In this document: positions 36,341 to 44,754 of the stretch, one piece after another
Numbering within the stretch: the first letter of the stretch is position 1
Layout of the letters: each line of letters begins with the position of its first letter
Assembly: GCA_019192445.1 (NCBI GenBank)
Contig: JAHCMK010000003.1
Span: 124,001-188,000, forward strand
DNA: 64,000 nucleotides
Source: Oceanococcus sp. HetDA_MAG_MS8
Lineage (GTDB): Bacteria > Pseudomonadota > Gammaproteobacteria > Nevskiales > Oceanococcaceae
Direction of reading: 5' to 3'
Position numbers and translations under genes: made by a program
Notes under the pieces: model-generated
Database searches by the model: none
The model's input: the letters and a program-made list of their open reading frames with translations, nothing else
Told to the model about the DNA's origin: nothing

Positions 36341-36640
36341 CAGCTACGGCCAGCCCCATTCTTGTGTTGATGATGGTGGCGGCGCGTTGCGCCATGACTT
36401 GCGGGTGTCAAATTGTCGGTGGAGAGAACGTGGTCCGTATTAGTAGTCAGCATTAATAGTTGTTTTTGGTGTTGAGCGGCATAAACGACGCGGTCGATAT
36501 GTCCTGCCTTTTCTGATGTAAGTTGTTGATCAGACGATTGCACCTTGGTGATCGGCAGATGGAAGCCGAGTCGTTCGTTGCCTGTGGCAGTGGTGCTAGC
36601 TGATGATTACGCTTGGGAATAGCATTGTGGCTGCGTTCAA
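36341..36640. other. Intergenic stretch without a recognised gene
   Basis: About 300 bases between two orphan genes. A short minus-strand reading frame (36337-36543) has no ribosome site or recognisable domain. No attC-like site or RNA gene was found. Confidence 0.5.
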
Positions 36641-36994
36641 ATGGCTGAGAATATTCTTGTGGCTTTGCTCTTCGTGTTCTGGGGTGGTGCCGTTGTTCTC
36701 GCTCCTTTCGAGATGAAGCTGAGGCGTGAGCTTCTGAGGCTTATACAGAGGTATGATGAGGCGTTATGGAAGCGTTTAGGTTCCCCTCATAAGGGCAACT
36801 TAGAGTCGCTATATGCTGAGTACCTGATGATCGCCTATTGTGTGAGGCCACAGCATCAAACTCAAAGTGTCGAGCTGTCAAATTCCTCACCAATGCTATC
36901 TAGATGCGTCGTGATAACAGTCAAGCTTTTTATAGCTTTAGGCTTTTTCTCTGGCGTGTTGCTCGTGATGTACAAGGAGGGTGTACTCAACTGA
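36641..36994 (+). CDS. Small membrane protein, unknown function
   Basis: A 117-residue protein with two predicted helices (about 4-22 and 90-110) separated by a basic cytoplasmic or periplasmic loop (KLRRELLRLIQRYDEALWKR). No family is recognised. It stands alone in a less GC-rich region, and expression signals are weak, though the reading frame looks protein-like. Confidence 0.5.
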   Translation: MAENILVALLFVFWGGAVVLAPFEMKLRRELLRLIQRYDEALWKRLGSPHKGNLESLYAEYLMIAYCVRPQHQTQSVELSNSSPMLSRCVVITVKLFIALGFFSGVLLVMYKEGVLN

Positions 36995-37371
36995 GTGAGG
37001 TGTTTTTAACGCGCATTGTGGTTGTGTCTCGTGTAAACGTGGTTGATTGTGGCTTTAAGCGAGGCATGGGTAGGGATGTGAGCAAAACCTCATCGCAGCA
37101 AGAGGGTGACGCCTAATGCATGTAGCCCTAGTGGTGGAGACACTCGGGCAAGGCTTCATCGTTGTGGCGGCTCGCAGTAGGCGTACTTGCTCAGGGGGAG
37201 GCGGGGTCATTCGGTGTGTGTCGAGTGAACCTCGTCGCAGATTTGCAGAGCCTGCTACATTCCCTCGTCTAATTGCGACTTCATTGGATTAAGGGTTGCG
37301 TGCACTTCGCATCGAAGTGACGCAATCTCGCGCCCAGTCAGTCGCTTGAGGAGATGCAGCAGAGGACAGGC
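36995..37371. other. Intergenic stretch without a recognised gene
   Basis: About 375 bases with no convincing gene, RNA, inverted repeat or terminator. A GAGGAG precedes the ATG at 37354 too closely to be a normal ribosome site. Confidence 0.5.
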
Positions 37372-38823
37372 ATGCACAGCACTGAGGTTTTGGTAATTGG
37401 CACCGGTTTTTCCGGTTTATGCGCGGCCATTCTGGCCAGACAGGCCGGTTTTGAGGTCACCATTCTGGAAAAGGGCCCCGATGTAGGTGGAGTCTGGCGG
37501 GAGAACACCTATCCCGGGGCGGCCTGCGATGTGCCTTGGCACCTGTACTCCTTTTCCTTCTTCAAGCGGGTGCGTTTCTCTCGGCGCTATCCGCAGCAGC
37601 CGGAGATTTTGGCGTACATGCGCGAGTGCGCTAAGCACTACGGACTATATGACTGCACTCATTTTGGGGTGGAGGTGCAGTCGGCGCAGTGGCAGGAGCA
37701 CAGTCAGCGCTGGGAGGTGCAGACGGCCGATGGCAAGACGTATTCCGCGCAGAGTTTGATCTCTGGCGTGGGGCAGCTCTCTAGGCCGAGCTGGCCCAAC
37801 ATTCCTGGGCTGAAGGGCTTTTCAGGGCCACTATTTCACTCGGCGCAGTGGGACCACTCGGTGGACCTGAAGGGCAAAAAAGTGGGCGTGATTGGCACTG
37901 GGGCCAGCGCCATCCAGTTCATCCCCGAAGTCGCCGAGCAGGCCAGCCAGCTCACCATTTTTCAGCGCAGCGCTCCCTACGTGCTACCGCGTCTGGACGG
38001 TACCTATGGCTGGTTGAATCGACAGCTCTTCAAACATATTCCGGGCTATGAGCGGCCATTTCGGTATCTGCTCTGGAAGTCGGGGGAAATGAGCACTGAT
38101 GCCTTCGATGCTGGAGATAACCGGGTGTCGAAGCTGTACCAGTGGGTGACGCGACGCTTCCGTGAAGCCCAGGTTAAAGACCCGCAGCTGCGCGCCAAAC
38201 TCACCCCGGACTACCCCATTGGCTGCAAGCGCATTCTGTTCACCAGCAACTACTACCCGGCGCTGTGCCAGCCTCATGTGGAGCTGAACACCGAAGGTGT
38301 AGACTGCGTCACCAGCACCGGCGTGCGGGACAAAACCGGGCGCAATATCGACTGCGATGTCTTGATTATGGGCACGGGCTTCAAGGCCACGGAGTTCCTC
38401 TCGCCCATGCAGATCACCGGGCGCGATGGCGTGGACCTACATCAGCAATGGAAAGCCGGGGCTGAGGCCTACTTGGGCATGACCGTGCCCAGCTTTCCCA
38501 ACCTCTTTTTGATGTATGGGCCGAATACCAACCTGGGTGGTAACTCCATTATTTTCATGATCGAGTGCCAGGCCCGCTACATCGTGCAGGCTCTGAAAGC
38601 CCTCCGCGATAAAGCCACTTTGGAGGTGAAGCCCGAGGTGCATGAACGCTTCAACGCCCAAACCCAGGATCGGCTCAAGCACACGGTGTGGAATGCCGGT
38701 TGTTCCAGCTGGTATCACACCGCTGACGGGCGTATTACCAATAACTGGCCAGGGCGCACGGCGGAGTACCGCGCTATGACGGCGCAGTTTCAGCCGCAGG
38801 ATTATCTATCTGCTGAGAGCTAA
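37372..38823 (+). CDS. Flavin-containing (Baeyer-Villiger-type) monooxygenase
   Basis: About 483 residues. An FAD motif GTGFSGLCAAI lies at the N-terminus, followed by GVWRENTYPGAACDVP, the BVMO fingerprint FSGPLFHSAQWD (FxGxxxHxxxW) and the NADPH motif GTGASAIQFIPEVA. These define a class B flavoprotein monooxygenase that inserts oxygen next to a carbonyl or oxidises heteroatoms using NADPH and O2. The ATG at 37372 is preferred because AGAGGA is five bases upstream; the ATG at 37354 is an alternative. It is monocistronic, and the substrate is unknown. Confidence 0.92.
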   Translation: MHSTEVLVIGTGFSGLCAAILARQAGFEVTILEKGPDVGGVWRENTYPGAACDVPWHLYSFSFFKRVRFSRRYPQQPEILAYMRECAKHYGLYDCTHFGVEVQSAQWQEHSQRWEVQTADGKTYSAQSLISGVGQLSRPSWPNIPGLKGFSGPLFHSAQWDHSVDLKGKKVGVIGTGASAIQFIPEVAEQASQLTIFQRSAPYVLPRLDGTYGWLNRQLFKHIPGYERPFRYLLWKSGEMSTDAFDAGDNRVSKLYQWVTRRFREAQVKDPQLRAKLTPDYPIGCKRILFTSNYYPALCQPHVELNTEGVDCVTSTGVRDKTGRNIDCDVLIMGTGFKATEFLSPMQITGRDGVDLHQQWKAGAEAYLGMTVPSFPNLFLMYGPNTNLGGNSIIFMIECQARYIVQALKALRDKATLEVKPEVHERFNAQTQDRLKHTVWNAGCSSWYHTADGRITNNWPGRTAEYRAMTAQFQPQDYLSAES

Positions 38824-38865
38824 TTCAGCGCCAGTCATGGCTGCTCCTTGAGAGCCGCTGCGGAC

Positions 38866-39651
38866 TCAGTTCAAGCGCCAGGCAAACTCAACCAGGCCGG
38901 TAATGGCCACGGGTTGGCCATTTTGGGTAGCCGGGGTGAAGTCGCAGCGGCGCACAGCGCGCAGCGTGGCCTCGTCCAAGGAGCGATGCCCGCTGGAGGT
39001 TTGGATACGCCCATCCAGAACTTGACCTCGGGCGTCCAAGTCCATGGCAAGGATCACGGTGCCTTCCGCTCCGGTGAGTTGGGCCATACGCGGATACGCG
39101 GGCTTGCTGCAGCTGCTCCAGTCCACGCGCGCTGGTGTGGTCTGTGGGACTTCGGGGGGCGCGGCAGCTTGCGCTGCCTGTTGCCGCTCGCGCTCGGCGA
39201 GCTGGGCTTGCAGACGGGCCAGGCGTTCTTCGGCGGCGCGTTGCTGAGCGGCAAGTTCGGCGGCCCGGCGCTCGGCTTCGGCCTGCCTTTGCGCTTCGGC
39301 AGCTTGCTCAGCCTCCATCTGCTGGCGCTGGGCTTGCGCCGCTTCAAATTCCTGCTGAGCCTGCGCTTCCACTGCGCTCATGCTGGCCTGTAGCTGGGCC
39401 TTCAGCTCGCGTAAGGCTGCCAATTCAGCCTCTAGTTCTGCGGGGTCGGCGCTAGGCTCGTCAGTGTTGATGCCAGTAGCCACGATGCGTGGTTGGGCCG
39501 GCTCTGAGGAGCCTTGGTCGCTGCTCAGCCATACGGCTAGTCCGACGGCGACGCAGACCAACAGTAAGCCGAGTGCCACCACGTACTCAGCGGAGCCACC
39601 AATACTTTGGCGAAGTTGAGCGAAGGCGCTGGTGCTTGCGCTGGTGTTCAT
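38866..39651 (-). CDS. TonB-family energy-transducer-like protein
   Basis: A 261-residue protein: one N-terminal helix (about 24-44), a long charged coiled coil rich in Ala, Gln, Glu and Arg (about 70-165), then a TonB C-terminal domain (YPRMAQLTGAEGTVILAMDL, about 190-209, and ATLRAVRRCDFTPA). It would span the periplasm from the inner membrane to partner proteins, as TonB or TolA do. No ExbB/ExbD genes are adjacent. It lies just downstream of the two-component genes in the same direction, 10 bases after the response regulator, so it may be part of that operon. Confidence 0.85.
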   Translation of the reverse strand: MNTSASTSAFAQLRQSIGGSAEYVVALGLLLVCVAVGLAVWLSSDQGSSEPAQPRIVATGINTDEPSADPAELEAELAALRELKAQLQASMSAVEAQAQQEFEAAQAQRQQMEAEQAAEAQRQAEAERRAAELAAQQRAAEERLARLQAQLAERERQQAAQAAAPPEVPQTTPARVDWSSCSKPAYPRMAQLTGAEGTVILAMDLDARGQVLDGRIQTSSGHRSLDEATLRAVRRCDFTPATQNGQPVAITGLVEFAWRLN

Positions 39652-39661
39652 GTGTGGGTCC

Positions 39662-40645
39662 TTAAGCCGTGCGGCTGCGGCCAATGCCCAGCAGCGTACG
39701 AATACGGGTGAACAAGCTAGTGCCTGAGCCATGCTCTGGCATGGCATCCACGCTACCGGCCAGGCGCTGGGCGCGTTCCGGGTCGCGGCGCAGTTGCTGG
39801 TGTCGATGGTTGGCGACATTGACCGCCCCGCGTAGCACGCTAGCGCGTAGTGGTTTACGCAGGACTCGGTAAATGCGGCCGAAGTTGATCAAATCGATGA
39901 TGTGGCCGGCATCAGGTTCATGGGTGATGACGATGTAGACCAGCTCGGGTCGGGCACGGCGCAGAGCGTTCACCAGGGCTGTCACGGCGCCTCCTTCAAA
40001 GACCGACTCCGTGAGGACGACGCCAATATCGGGATGGTCGCGAATGCAGCTCAGGGCTTCGTCAATGGTGCCGGCGGCATGCAGCCGCCATTCGCTGCTC
40101 AGGGTATGTACCAGAGCCTGCCGTTCCGCACTGTTGGAGTCGAGAACCAGCACCTCAGCTCCGTCTTGTTTGGTGGGTGCCGGAGCTGGGGTCGCAGCGA
40201 CAGATTCGGACGCCGACCCATCACTCAGGGTTTGCCGGGTTTGAGCAACCGCGGCGGCCATGGTGCGGTTGAGGTCATCGCGTTTCCAGGGCTTGGAAAC
40301 AAAGCGAAAGACCTCGCTCTCGTTGACCGAGCCAATAATGGCCTCTAGATCCGAGTAGCCGGTGAGTAAGATGCGGGTCGTCGTCGGGCGTATCTTGGCC
40401 GCCCCTTTCAGAACCTCAACACCGGGCATCTCCGGCATGCGTTGGTCGCTGATGATCACATCGGCAGGCCACTCGCGAAGAATCTCCAGGGCTTCTGCGC
40501 CGCTGGTCGTAATTCGCACCTCGTAGTGATCGCGAAAGATGGACTTCAGCGACACCAAAATGCGTCGTTCATCGTCCACGAAGAGCAGCTTTGGGCGCTC
40601 GGGCGTTTGCGTAGCCGGGATGGGGGTGCCCACAGGCTCAGGCAT
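39662..40645 (-). CDS. Response regulator with a second, degenerate receiver domain
   Basis: A 327-residue protein. The first receiver domain (about 18-135) has LLFVDDE, phospho-acceptor D67 in DVIISDQRMPEMPG, T in LLTGYSD and K in VSKPW. A second receiver-like domain (about 163-280) starts VLVLDSN, but has E where the acceptor Asp should be (VVLTESVFEGG) and keeps the Lys (VLRKPL). No DNA-binding or enzymatic output domain is seen. The start at 40645 has a GGAG seven bases upstream and overlaps the kinase gene by 8 bases. It probably acts by protein contacts. Confidence 0.85.
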   Translation of the reverse strand: MPEPVGTPIPATQTPERPKLLFVDDERRILVSLKSIFRDHYEVRITTSGAEALEILREWPADVIISDQRMPEMPGVEVLKGAAKIRPTTTRILLTGYSDLEAIIGSVNESEVFRFVSKPWKRDDLNRTMAAAVAQTRQTLSDGSASESVAATPAPAPTKQDGAEVLVLDSNSAERQALVHTLSSEWRLHAAGTIDEALSCIRDHPDIGVVLTESVFEGGAVTALVNALRRARPELVYIVITHEPDAGHIIDLINFGRIYRVLRKPLRASVLRGAVNVANHRHQQLRRDPERAQRLAGSVDAMPEHGSGTSLFTRIRTLLGIGRSRTA

Positions 40646-42305
40646 GGGCTGGCTCCGCCGAGTCATCAATGATCACTGCGCTGCTGGTGGCCTGCGCCGG
40701 GGCTTGCTGGCGAATCGGAAGCCGAATTTGGAACTGGGTGCCCTGGCCCGGTGTGGAGTCCACCGTAATACGGCCTCCGTGGTCCTCGATAATCCGGAAC
40801 ACGATGGAGAGGCCCAACCCGGTGCCTTCACCGACGGGCTTGGTGGTAAAGAAGGGCTCGAATATATGGGCTTGGGTCTGCGCATCCATCCCGCAGCCGG
40901 TGTCGCCAATGACAATGCTGAGGTGGTCTTGATCGCGCTGCGAACTCAAGCTGAGGGTGCCGCCATCGCGCATGGCCTGCGCCGCATTGTTGATCAGGTT
41001 GAGAAAGACCTGATTCAACTGGGAGGGGGCGCAAAGGATGTCTGGCAGGCCTTCCGCGTAGTCGCGAACGACCTCAATTTGGTCTTTGAGGGTGTTGCGG
41101 CAGATTTTCAGCGCCGTATCCAGCCCTTCGTTGATGTCAAAGAGCTCGGTATGGGAGCGGTCGACACGGCTGAAATTTTTCAGGCTTTTCACTAGCTCGT
41201 CGATTTGCTCCAGGCCGTGCATGGAGTCTTCCAAAAGAATGTCGGCCTCTTCCAGGCGCTCCTGCGCATCGTCACTTAGGTTTGGCTCGGCGGATACGCG
41301 GGTGAGCGATTGCTTCACCGATTCCACGTTGCTGCTGGCATAACCCAAGGGCGTGTTGATCTCATGCGCCACGCCCGCCACCATCTGGCCCAGCGATGCC
41401 ATTTTTTCCGACTGGATGAGATGCGCCTGCTGCAGCTTCAGTTCTCGGGTGCGCTCCTCCACTGTTTGCTCGAGGTTGCTGTTGATCTGATCCAGGGCGT
41501 GCATGCTGGACTGCAAACGCAGGGCAATCAGGCCAAAGACCAGCATCAAGGCACCGGCAAAGGCCGCCAAAGCGACGGAGTAGGTGTTCTGTTCCGCCTC
41601 TTGCTTCTCCAAGGCTTGGCCAAGGCCTTGCTCCAGGCCATTGAGCTGTGTCTCCAGGTCCAGCTCTCTCCAGGCCCGGTGGCTTGACCGCAGCTGGTCG
41701 CGTGCTACGCGCAGTTCCGCCACGGCCCGTGACAGGCTTGCACCGCTGGACGGTAGCCGACTGCTCAGGCCGTCAATAACATCGCCATTGCTGGGTCGGC
41801 TTTGCAAGCTGTAGCGAGCAAGCTCCTCAACGAGTCGGCCGATGAGTTGCTGCGCTTTTGCCCCCTCGCCGGCTGCAGTCATACGCGCCAGCGTGTCTTC
41901 AGCAGCTTGTTGGAATTGCCCAAAAGCCTGCACAAATGTGGCCTGCACGGCGCCGATTTCACTCAGCTGCTTGCGAGCTTGTGTTGCATCTGAGCGGTAG
42001 CTGCGACTGGCTGCGCTGAGCACAGGTAATTGTGCCTGAGTCAGATCCAGCCAGCGCCGATCAGCCTCGACCCAGGCCTCAATGCGCTGTTCTAGGCGGC
42101 CTAGCCCCGTATCCTGCTCCAGGCGCAGCCGGGTGATTTCTGCATCGATTTGGCGCACCTGTTCGGCGCTTTGTTCCAGGGCTGCTCGCCAAAGACTGGC
42201 CTGCGCTACGCTCAAGGGTTGCTGCTGGGTCTTCCAAACCAGCCCTGTGAGCACAGCCAGCGAACCCAGCACGGCAGCAGCCGCGACGGCTTTACGAAGC
42301 AACAT
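40638..42305 (-). CDS. Sensor histidine kinase
   Basis: About 555 residues. An N-terminal helix (about 7-24) and a second near 250-270 bracket a long helical, coiled-coil-rich periplasmic sensor region with no recognised ligand domain. A short coiled coil, a HisKA domain with phospho-acceptor His in VAGVAHEINTPLGYASSNVE, and a HATPase_c domain with N, G1 (IGDTGCGMD), F and G2 (GEGTGLGLSI) boxes follow. There is no HAMP domain. The form resembles kinases whose partners have the SDQRMPEMPG-type receiver found in the next gene. Confidence 0.9.
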   Translation of the reverse strand: MLLRKAVAAAAVLGSLAVLTGLVWKTQQQPLSVAQASLWRAALEQSAEQVRQIDAEITRLRLEQDTGLGRLEQRIEAWVEADRRWLDLTQAQLPVLSAASRSYRSDATQARKQLSEIGAVQATFVQAFGQFQQAAEDTLARMTAAGEGAKAQQLIGRLVEELARYSLQSRPSNGDVIDGLSSRLPSSGASLSRAVAELRVARDQLRSSHRAWRELDLETQLNGLEQGLGQALEKQEAEQNTYSVALAAFAGALMLVFGLIALRLQSSMHALDQINSNLEQTVEERTRELKLQQAHLIQSEKMASLGQMVAGVAHEINTPLGYASSNVESVKQSLTRVSAEPNLSDDAQERLEEADILLEDSMHGLEQIDELVKSLKNFSRVDRSHTELFDINEGLDTALKICRNTLKDQIEVVRDYAEGLPDILCAPSQLNQVFLNLINNAAQAMRDGGTLSLSSQRDQDHLSIVIGDTGCGMDAQTQAHIFEPFFTTKPVGEGTGLGLSIVFRIIEDHGGRITVDSTPGQGTQFQIRLPIRQQAPAQATSSAVIIDDSAEPAHA

Positions 42306-42456
42306 GATGTTTCCCAAGTGTTGTCCCGCTTGATTGGTATAACCAAGCTTTCTGCTGCAGCGCAGCAATCTCCATGCCAGCTTGTGGGTGACTCTGTGGG
42401 CTTGATCTCCTGCACTAGGAGGCTAAGCTCGACCACTCATTTGCTCTAGCCCTGTC

Positions 42457-42873
42457 ATGCTCGTGATCAGCTCCAGTCTGTCCATTCCAGACTCCGAGAT
42501 CAGCTGGGAGGCTATTCGTGCCCAAGGCGCGGGCGGGCAGAACGTGAATAAGGTGTCCAGTGCCATCCACCTACGCTTCGACGTGCAAGCCTCCTCTTTG
42601 CCGGATGGTCTTAAGCAGGCCTTGCTGAACCTACGGGATCGCCGGGTGAGCAGCGAAGGTGTGGTGGTGATCAAAGCTCAGCGCTCCCGCTCCCAAGAGG
42701 CCAACTTGGAAGATGCGCGCCAGCGGCTGGCCGAGCTTGTGGCCCGCGCCGCGCACAAGCCTAAGGCTCGCAAAGCCACCCGGCCCACGCGAGCCTCGCA
42801 GCGGCGGCGGGTAGAGAGCAAGGTGAAGCGGGGGAGGACGAAGGCTCTGCGCCGTGCGCCGCCTACCGACTGA
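42457..42873 (+). CDS. arfB: Alternative ribosome-rescue factor ArfB (peptidyl-tRNA hydrolase)
   Basis: A 138-residue release-factor-like protein. The catalytic GGQ lies in RAQGAGGQNVNKVSSAIHLR (about 21-40) and a basic C-terminal tail (about 95-138) with many Lys and Arg residues enters the mRNA channel of stalled ribosomes. It hydrolyses peptidyl-tRNA without needing a stop codon. It is monocistronic, with a partial dispersed repeat directly after the stop. Confidence 0.95.
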   Translation: MLVISSSLSIPDSEISWEAIRAQGAGGQNVNKVSSAIHLRFDVQASSLPDGLKQALLNLRDRRVSSEGVVVIKAQRSRSQEANLEDARQRLAELVARAAHKPKARKATRPTRASQRRRVESKVKRGRTKALRRAPPTD

Positions 42874-42902
42874 GGGGCCACTGAATGCATCGCTGCGCTT
42901 GC
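42874..42902 (+). repeat. Fragment of the dispersed TIR repeat
   Basis: The end GGGGCCACTGAATGCATC followed by GCTGCGCTTGC resembles one terminus of the repeat at 61727 (about 25 of 29 positions with one gap). It starts directly after the arfB stop codon. No matching second end was found, so it is a remnant or chance resemblance. Confidence 0.4.
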
Positions 42903-43017
42903 CGCGCTCTGGCGGCTTCTTTGTTGAGCCAAGGGGTGCGCTGCTACCTCATTTCCGAACGGGCGCGTGGCAGCCCTTGGCAGACCTCCCTTGCGCTCGC
43001 GGCAACGTGCACTAAAC

Positions 43018-43035
43018 TGTACAAAGTTCTGTACA
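43018..43035. promoter_or_regulatory. Candidate operator of the toxin-antitoxin module
   Basis: Two TGTACA palindromes (43018-43023 and 43030-43035) are spaced 12 bases apart, centre to centre, just upstream of the antitoxin start. TGTACA cores are known in yefM-yoeB operators, where the antitoxin represses its own promoter. Confidence 0.65.
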
Positions 43036-43050
43036 TACTGAGGCTGCTCG

Positions 43051-43302
43051 ATGGACACGCTGAGCTATACGTCTGCACGTACCAATTTGGCCAAAACCAT
43101 GGAGAAAGTCTGCATGGATCATGCGCCAGTCGCGATAACGCGCAATGGCAAAAATGCCGTGGTCATGATGTCTATGGAGGACTACCAGGCCTTGGAAGAG
43201 ACGGCCTATTTGCTTCGTAGCCCGAAGAACATGCGTCGACTGTTGTCAGCAATCGGGGAACTCGACGATGGTGATGGCACAGAACGAGAACTTGCCGAGT
43301 GA
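43051..43302 (+). CDS. yefM: Antitoxin, Phd/YefM family
   Basis: An 83-residue YefM-like antitoxin. The DNA-binding N-terminal domain (LSYTSARTNLAKTMEKVCMD) and VAITRNGKNAVVMMSMEDYQ match the family, and the acidic C-terminal tail would wrap and neutralise the toxin. It overlaps the toxin gene by ATGA, and paired TGTACA palindromes lie upstream. Confidence 0.92.
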   Translation: MDTLSYTSARTNLAKTMEKVCMDHAPVAITRNGKNAVVMMSMEDYQALEETAYLLRSPKNMRRLLSAIGELDDGDGTERELAE

Positions 43303-43553
43303 AGCTTGTCTTCTCGGAACAGGCCTGGGAAGACTATCTCTACTGGCAGAAAACAGACAAAAAAACCGTCAAACGCATCAACTTACTCATTGAGGATGCG
43401 GCGCGCGATGCGTTTGAAGGAGTCGGCAAGCCTGAGCCGCTAAAGCACGCCTTATCGGGGTATTGGTCCCGAAGAATCAACGAGGTTGATCGTTTTGTAT
43501 ACAAGGCGGATGACGATAGCCTCTTCATTGCTCAGCTTCGTTATCACTACTAG
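43299..43553 (+). CDS. yoeB: Toxin, YoeB/Txe family (RelE superfamily)
   Basis: An 84-residue toxin with YoeB features: VFSEQAWEDYLYWQKTDKKT at the N-terminus, GVGKPEPLKHALSGYWSRRI in the middle, and a C-terminal FIAQLRYHY. The catalytic Glu, Arg, His and Tyr of YoeB have candidates in these segments. It cleaves mRNA at the ribosomal A site. The stop codon TAG lies at the edge of the dispersed repeat that follows. Confidence 0.93.
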   Translation: MKLVFSEQAWEDYLYWQKTDKKTVKRINLLIEDAARDAFEGVGKPEPLKHALSGYWSRRINEVDRFVYKADDDSLFIAQLRYHY

Positions 43554-43698
43554 GGAGGCGCTGAAGAAATCCGCGAGCGAGGCAAGGTGGCCCGCCGCCG
43601 GAGCACAGCGCCCGCAGCATATGGGCGATATGTGAGGAGTGCGCGCACCGCCGGCGGGTCAGATTGCGAGCGCAGCGATTTATTCAGCGTCTCCCTAG
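43550..43698 (+). repeat. Dispersed TIR repeat, copy B (best preserved)
   Basis: The ends CTAGGGAGGCGCTGAA and its inverted counterpart CTAGGGAGACGCTGAA match in 15 of 16 positions. The two halves form an imperfect long hairpin. It is about 149 bases, non-coding, and flanked or terminated by CTAG on both sides. It is related to copies at 31839 (same orientation) and 61727 (opposite). Confidence 0.85.
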
Positions 43699-43907
43699 GC
43701 GAAGTCTCGCCCTGAGGCGCTGATCAGGCCATCATGAACTGCGCGGTGCTCCGTGCGTTAGGATGGTTTCTACGGGGCAATCTTGGTCAGCGCTGCCGCC
43801 TGTCAATGTCCCGTGTTTGAGACGTACAGCAGCGCTGGCTTCAACATCTGTCTGCGATTGCGCAGCGCCGCAAAACTTAAGCGCCGGGCAGTGGCCGTCA
43901 TCCCTTT

Positions 43908-43921
43908 GAAATAATAATTTC
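43908..43921. promoter_or_regulatory. Candidate ArsR operator
   Basis: GAAAT-AATA-ATTTC has perfect inverted 5-base arms and lies in an AT-rich stretch immediately before the arsR start at 43936, where ArsR operators normally lie. Confidence 0.55.
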
Positions 43922-43935
43922 ATTATCATCGAAAT

Positions 43936-44265
43936 ATGGAAACGAATTTGGCCGTCGAACAGCTTGTCGCTCTGGCACAAGAGGCGCGTCTGCTGATCTA
44001 CCGCCGCCTGGTGCGGGCTGGTAGCGGAGGCTTGTGTCCGGGTGATTTGGCGGCGGAGTTACAGCTCACGCCGTCGGTGTTGTCCTTTCACCTCAAGACA
44101 CTCACCGCCGCAGGGCTGGTACGCATGCAGCGCGATGGGCGGCATCGGTACTACCGCGCGGACTTTGCGGCCATGAATAGCCTGCTGGCTTACCTCAGCG
44201 AGAACTGCTGCGCGGATCAGCCTTTGGAACAATGCGAGACCCCCCAACAATGCACCACGTCTTGA
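43936..44265 (+). CDS. arsR: ArsR-family repressor
   Basis: A 109-residue winged-helix repressor. The recognition region is LAAELQLTPSVLSFHLKTL with wing AAGLVRMQRDGRHRYYRADF. The classic E. coli CVC motif is absent, but there are C-terminal cysteines ([19 protein letters not shown]), as in other ArsR types where As(III) is bound at the C-terminus. It is the first gene of the arsR-arsC-arsH-acr3 operon and overlaps arsC. Confidence 0.9.
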   Translation: METNLAVEQLVALAQEARLLIYRRLVRAGSGGLCPGDLAAELQLTPSVLSFHLKTLTAAGLVRMQRDGRHRYYRADFAAMNSLLAYLSENCCADQPLEQCETPQQCTTS

Positions 44266-44738
44266 TTTTGTGCACCGGCAACTCGGCGCGATCGATTCTG
44301 GCGGAAGCCCTGCTCAACCAACATGGTTTGGGGCGAATCACTGCCTATTCGGCAGGGTCTCAGCCCAAAGGTCAGCCCCATCCCTTGGCTTTGGAACTGT
44401 TGGCGTCGAAGGGACATGAGCTGCGCGGCCTGCGCAGCAAGTCCTGGGACGAGTTCACCGCGCCGGATGCGCCGCCGCTGGATTTGGTGATTACGGTGTG
44501 TGACAGCGCGGCGGCCGAGTCCTGCCCCATTTTCCCCGGCCGCGCGCCCAAGGTGCATTGGAGCTTTCCAGACCCGCCTGCCGCTGGCGATGAGGCGGCG
44601 CAACGCGCTTGCTTCGCCCAGGTGTATGCCGACATGAGTGCCCAGATGCAGGCGCTGGCTGCGCTGCCCGAGTCCGCTTGGACTGCGCCGGATTTTTCTG
44701 CTCGGGTGCAAGCCTTGCACCGACTCACTTCTTCTTAA
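44250..44738 (+). CDS. arsC: Arsenate reductase, low-molecular-weight phosphatase type
   Basis: A 162-residue LMW-PTPase-fold reductase with the P-loop CTGNSARS and the conserved [10 protein letters not shown] and [14 protein letters not shown] motifs. The latter supplies the second and third redox cysteines of the thioredoxin-coupled class. It reduces As(V) to As(III). An earlier ATG at 44232 exists; the ATG at 44250 places the P-loop at the usual distance. It overlaps arsR by 16 bases. Confidence 0.93.
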   Translation: MHHVLILCTGNSARSILAEALLNQHGLGRITAYSAGSQPKGQPHPLALELLASKGHELRGLRSKSWDEFTAPDAPPLDLVITVCDSAAAESCPIFPGRAPKVHWSFPDPPAAGDEAAQRACFAQVYADMSAQMQALAALPESAWTAPDFSARVQALHRLTSS

Positions 44739-44754
44739 ACGCCTCCGGACCCCT

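Noticed and set aside
36338-36420. Possible integron attC site after the Sel1-like gene
   Set aside because: TAACAGC is present, but no matching inverse core or symmetric stem could be found.
36337-36543. Minus-strand 68-codon frame in the gap after the Sel1-like gene
   Set aside because: No Shine-Dalgarno, no domain and a low-complexity sequence; treated as chance.
42885-43220. 111-codon frame overlapping the YefM-like gene
   Set aside because: It covers the TGTACA operator and the antitoxin in another frame. The antitoxin frame has a clear family match.
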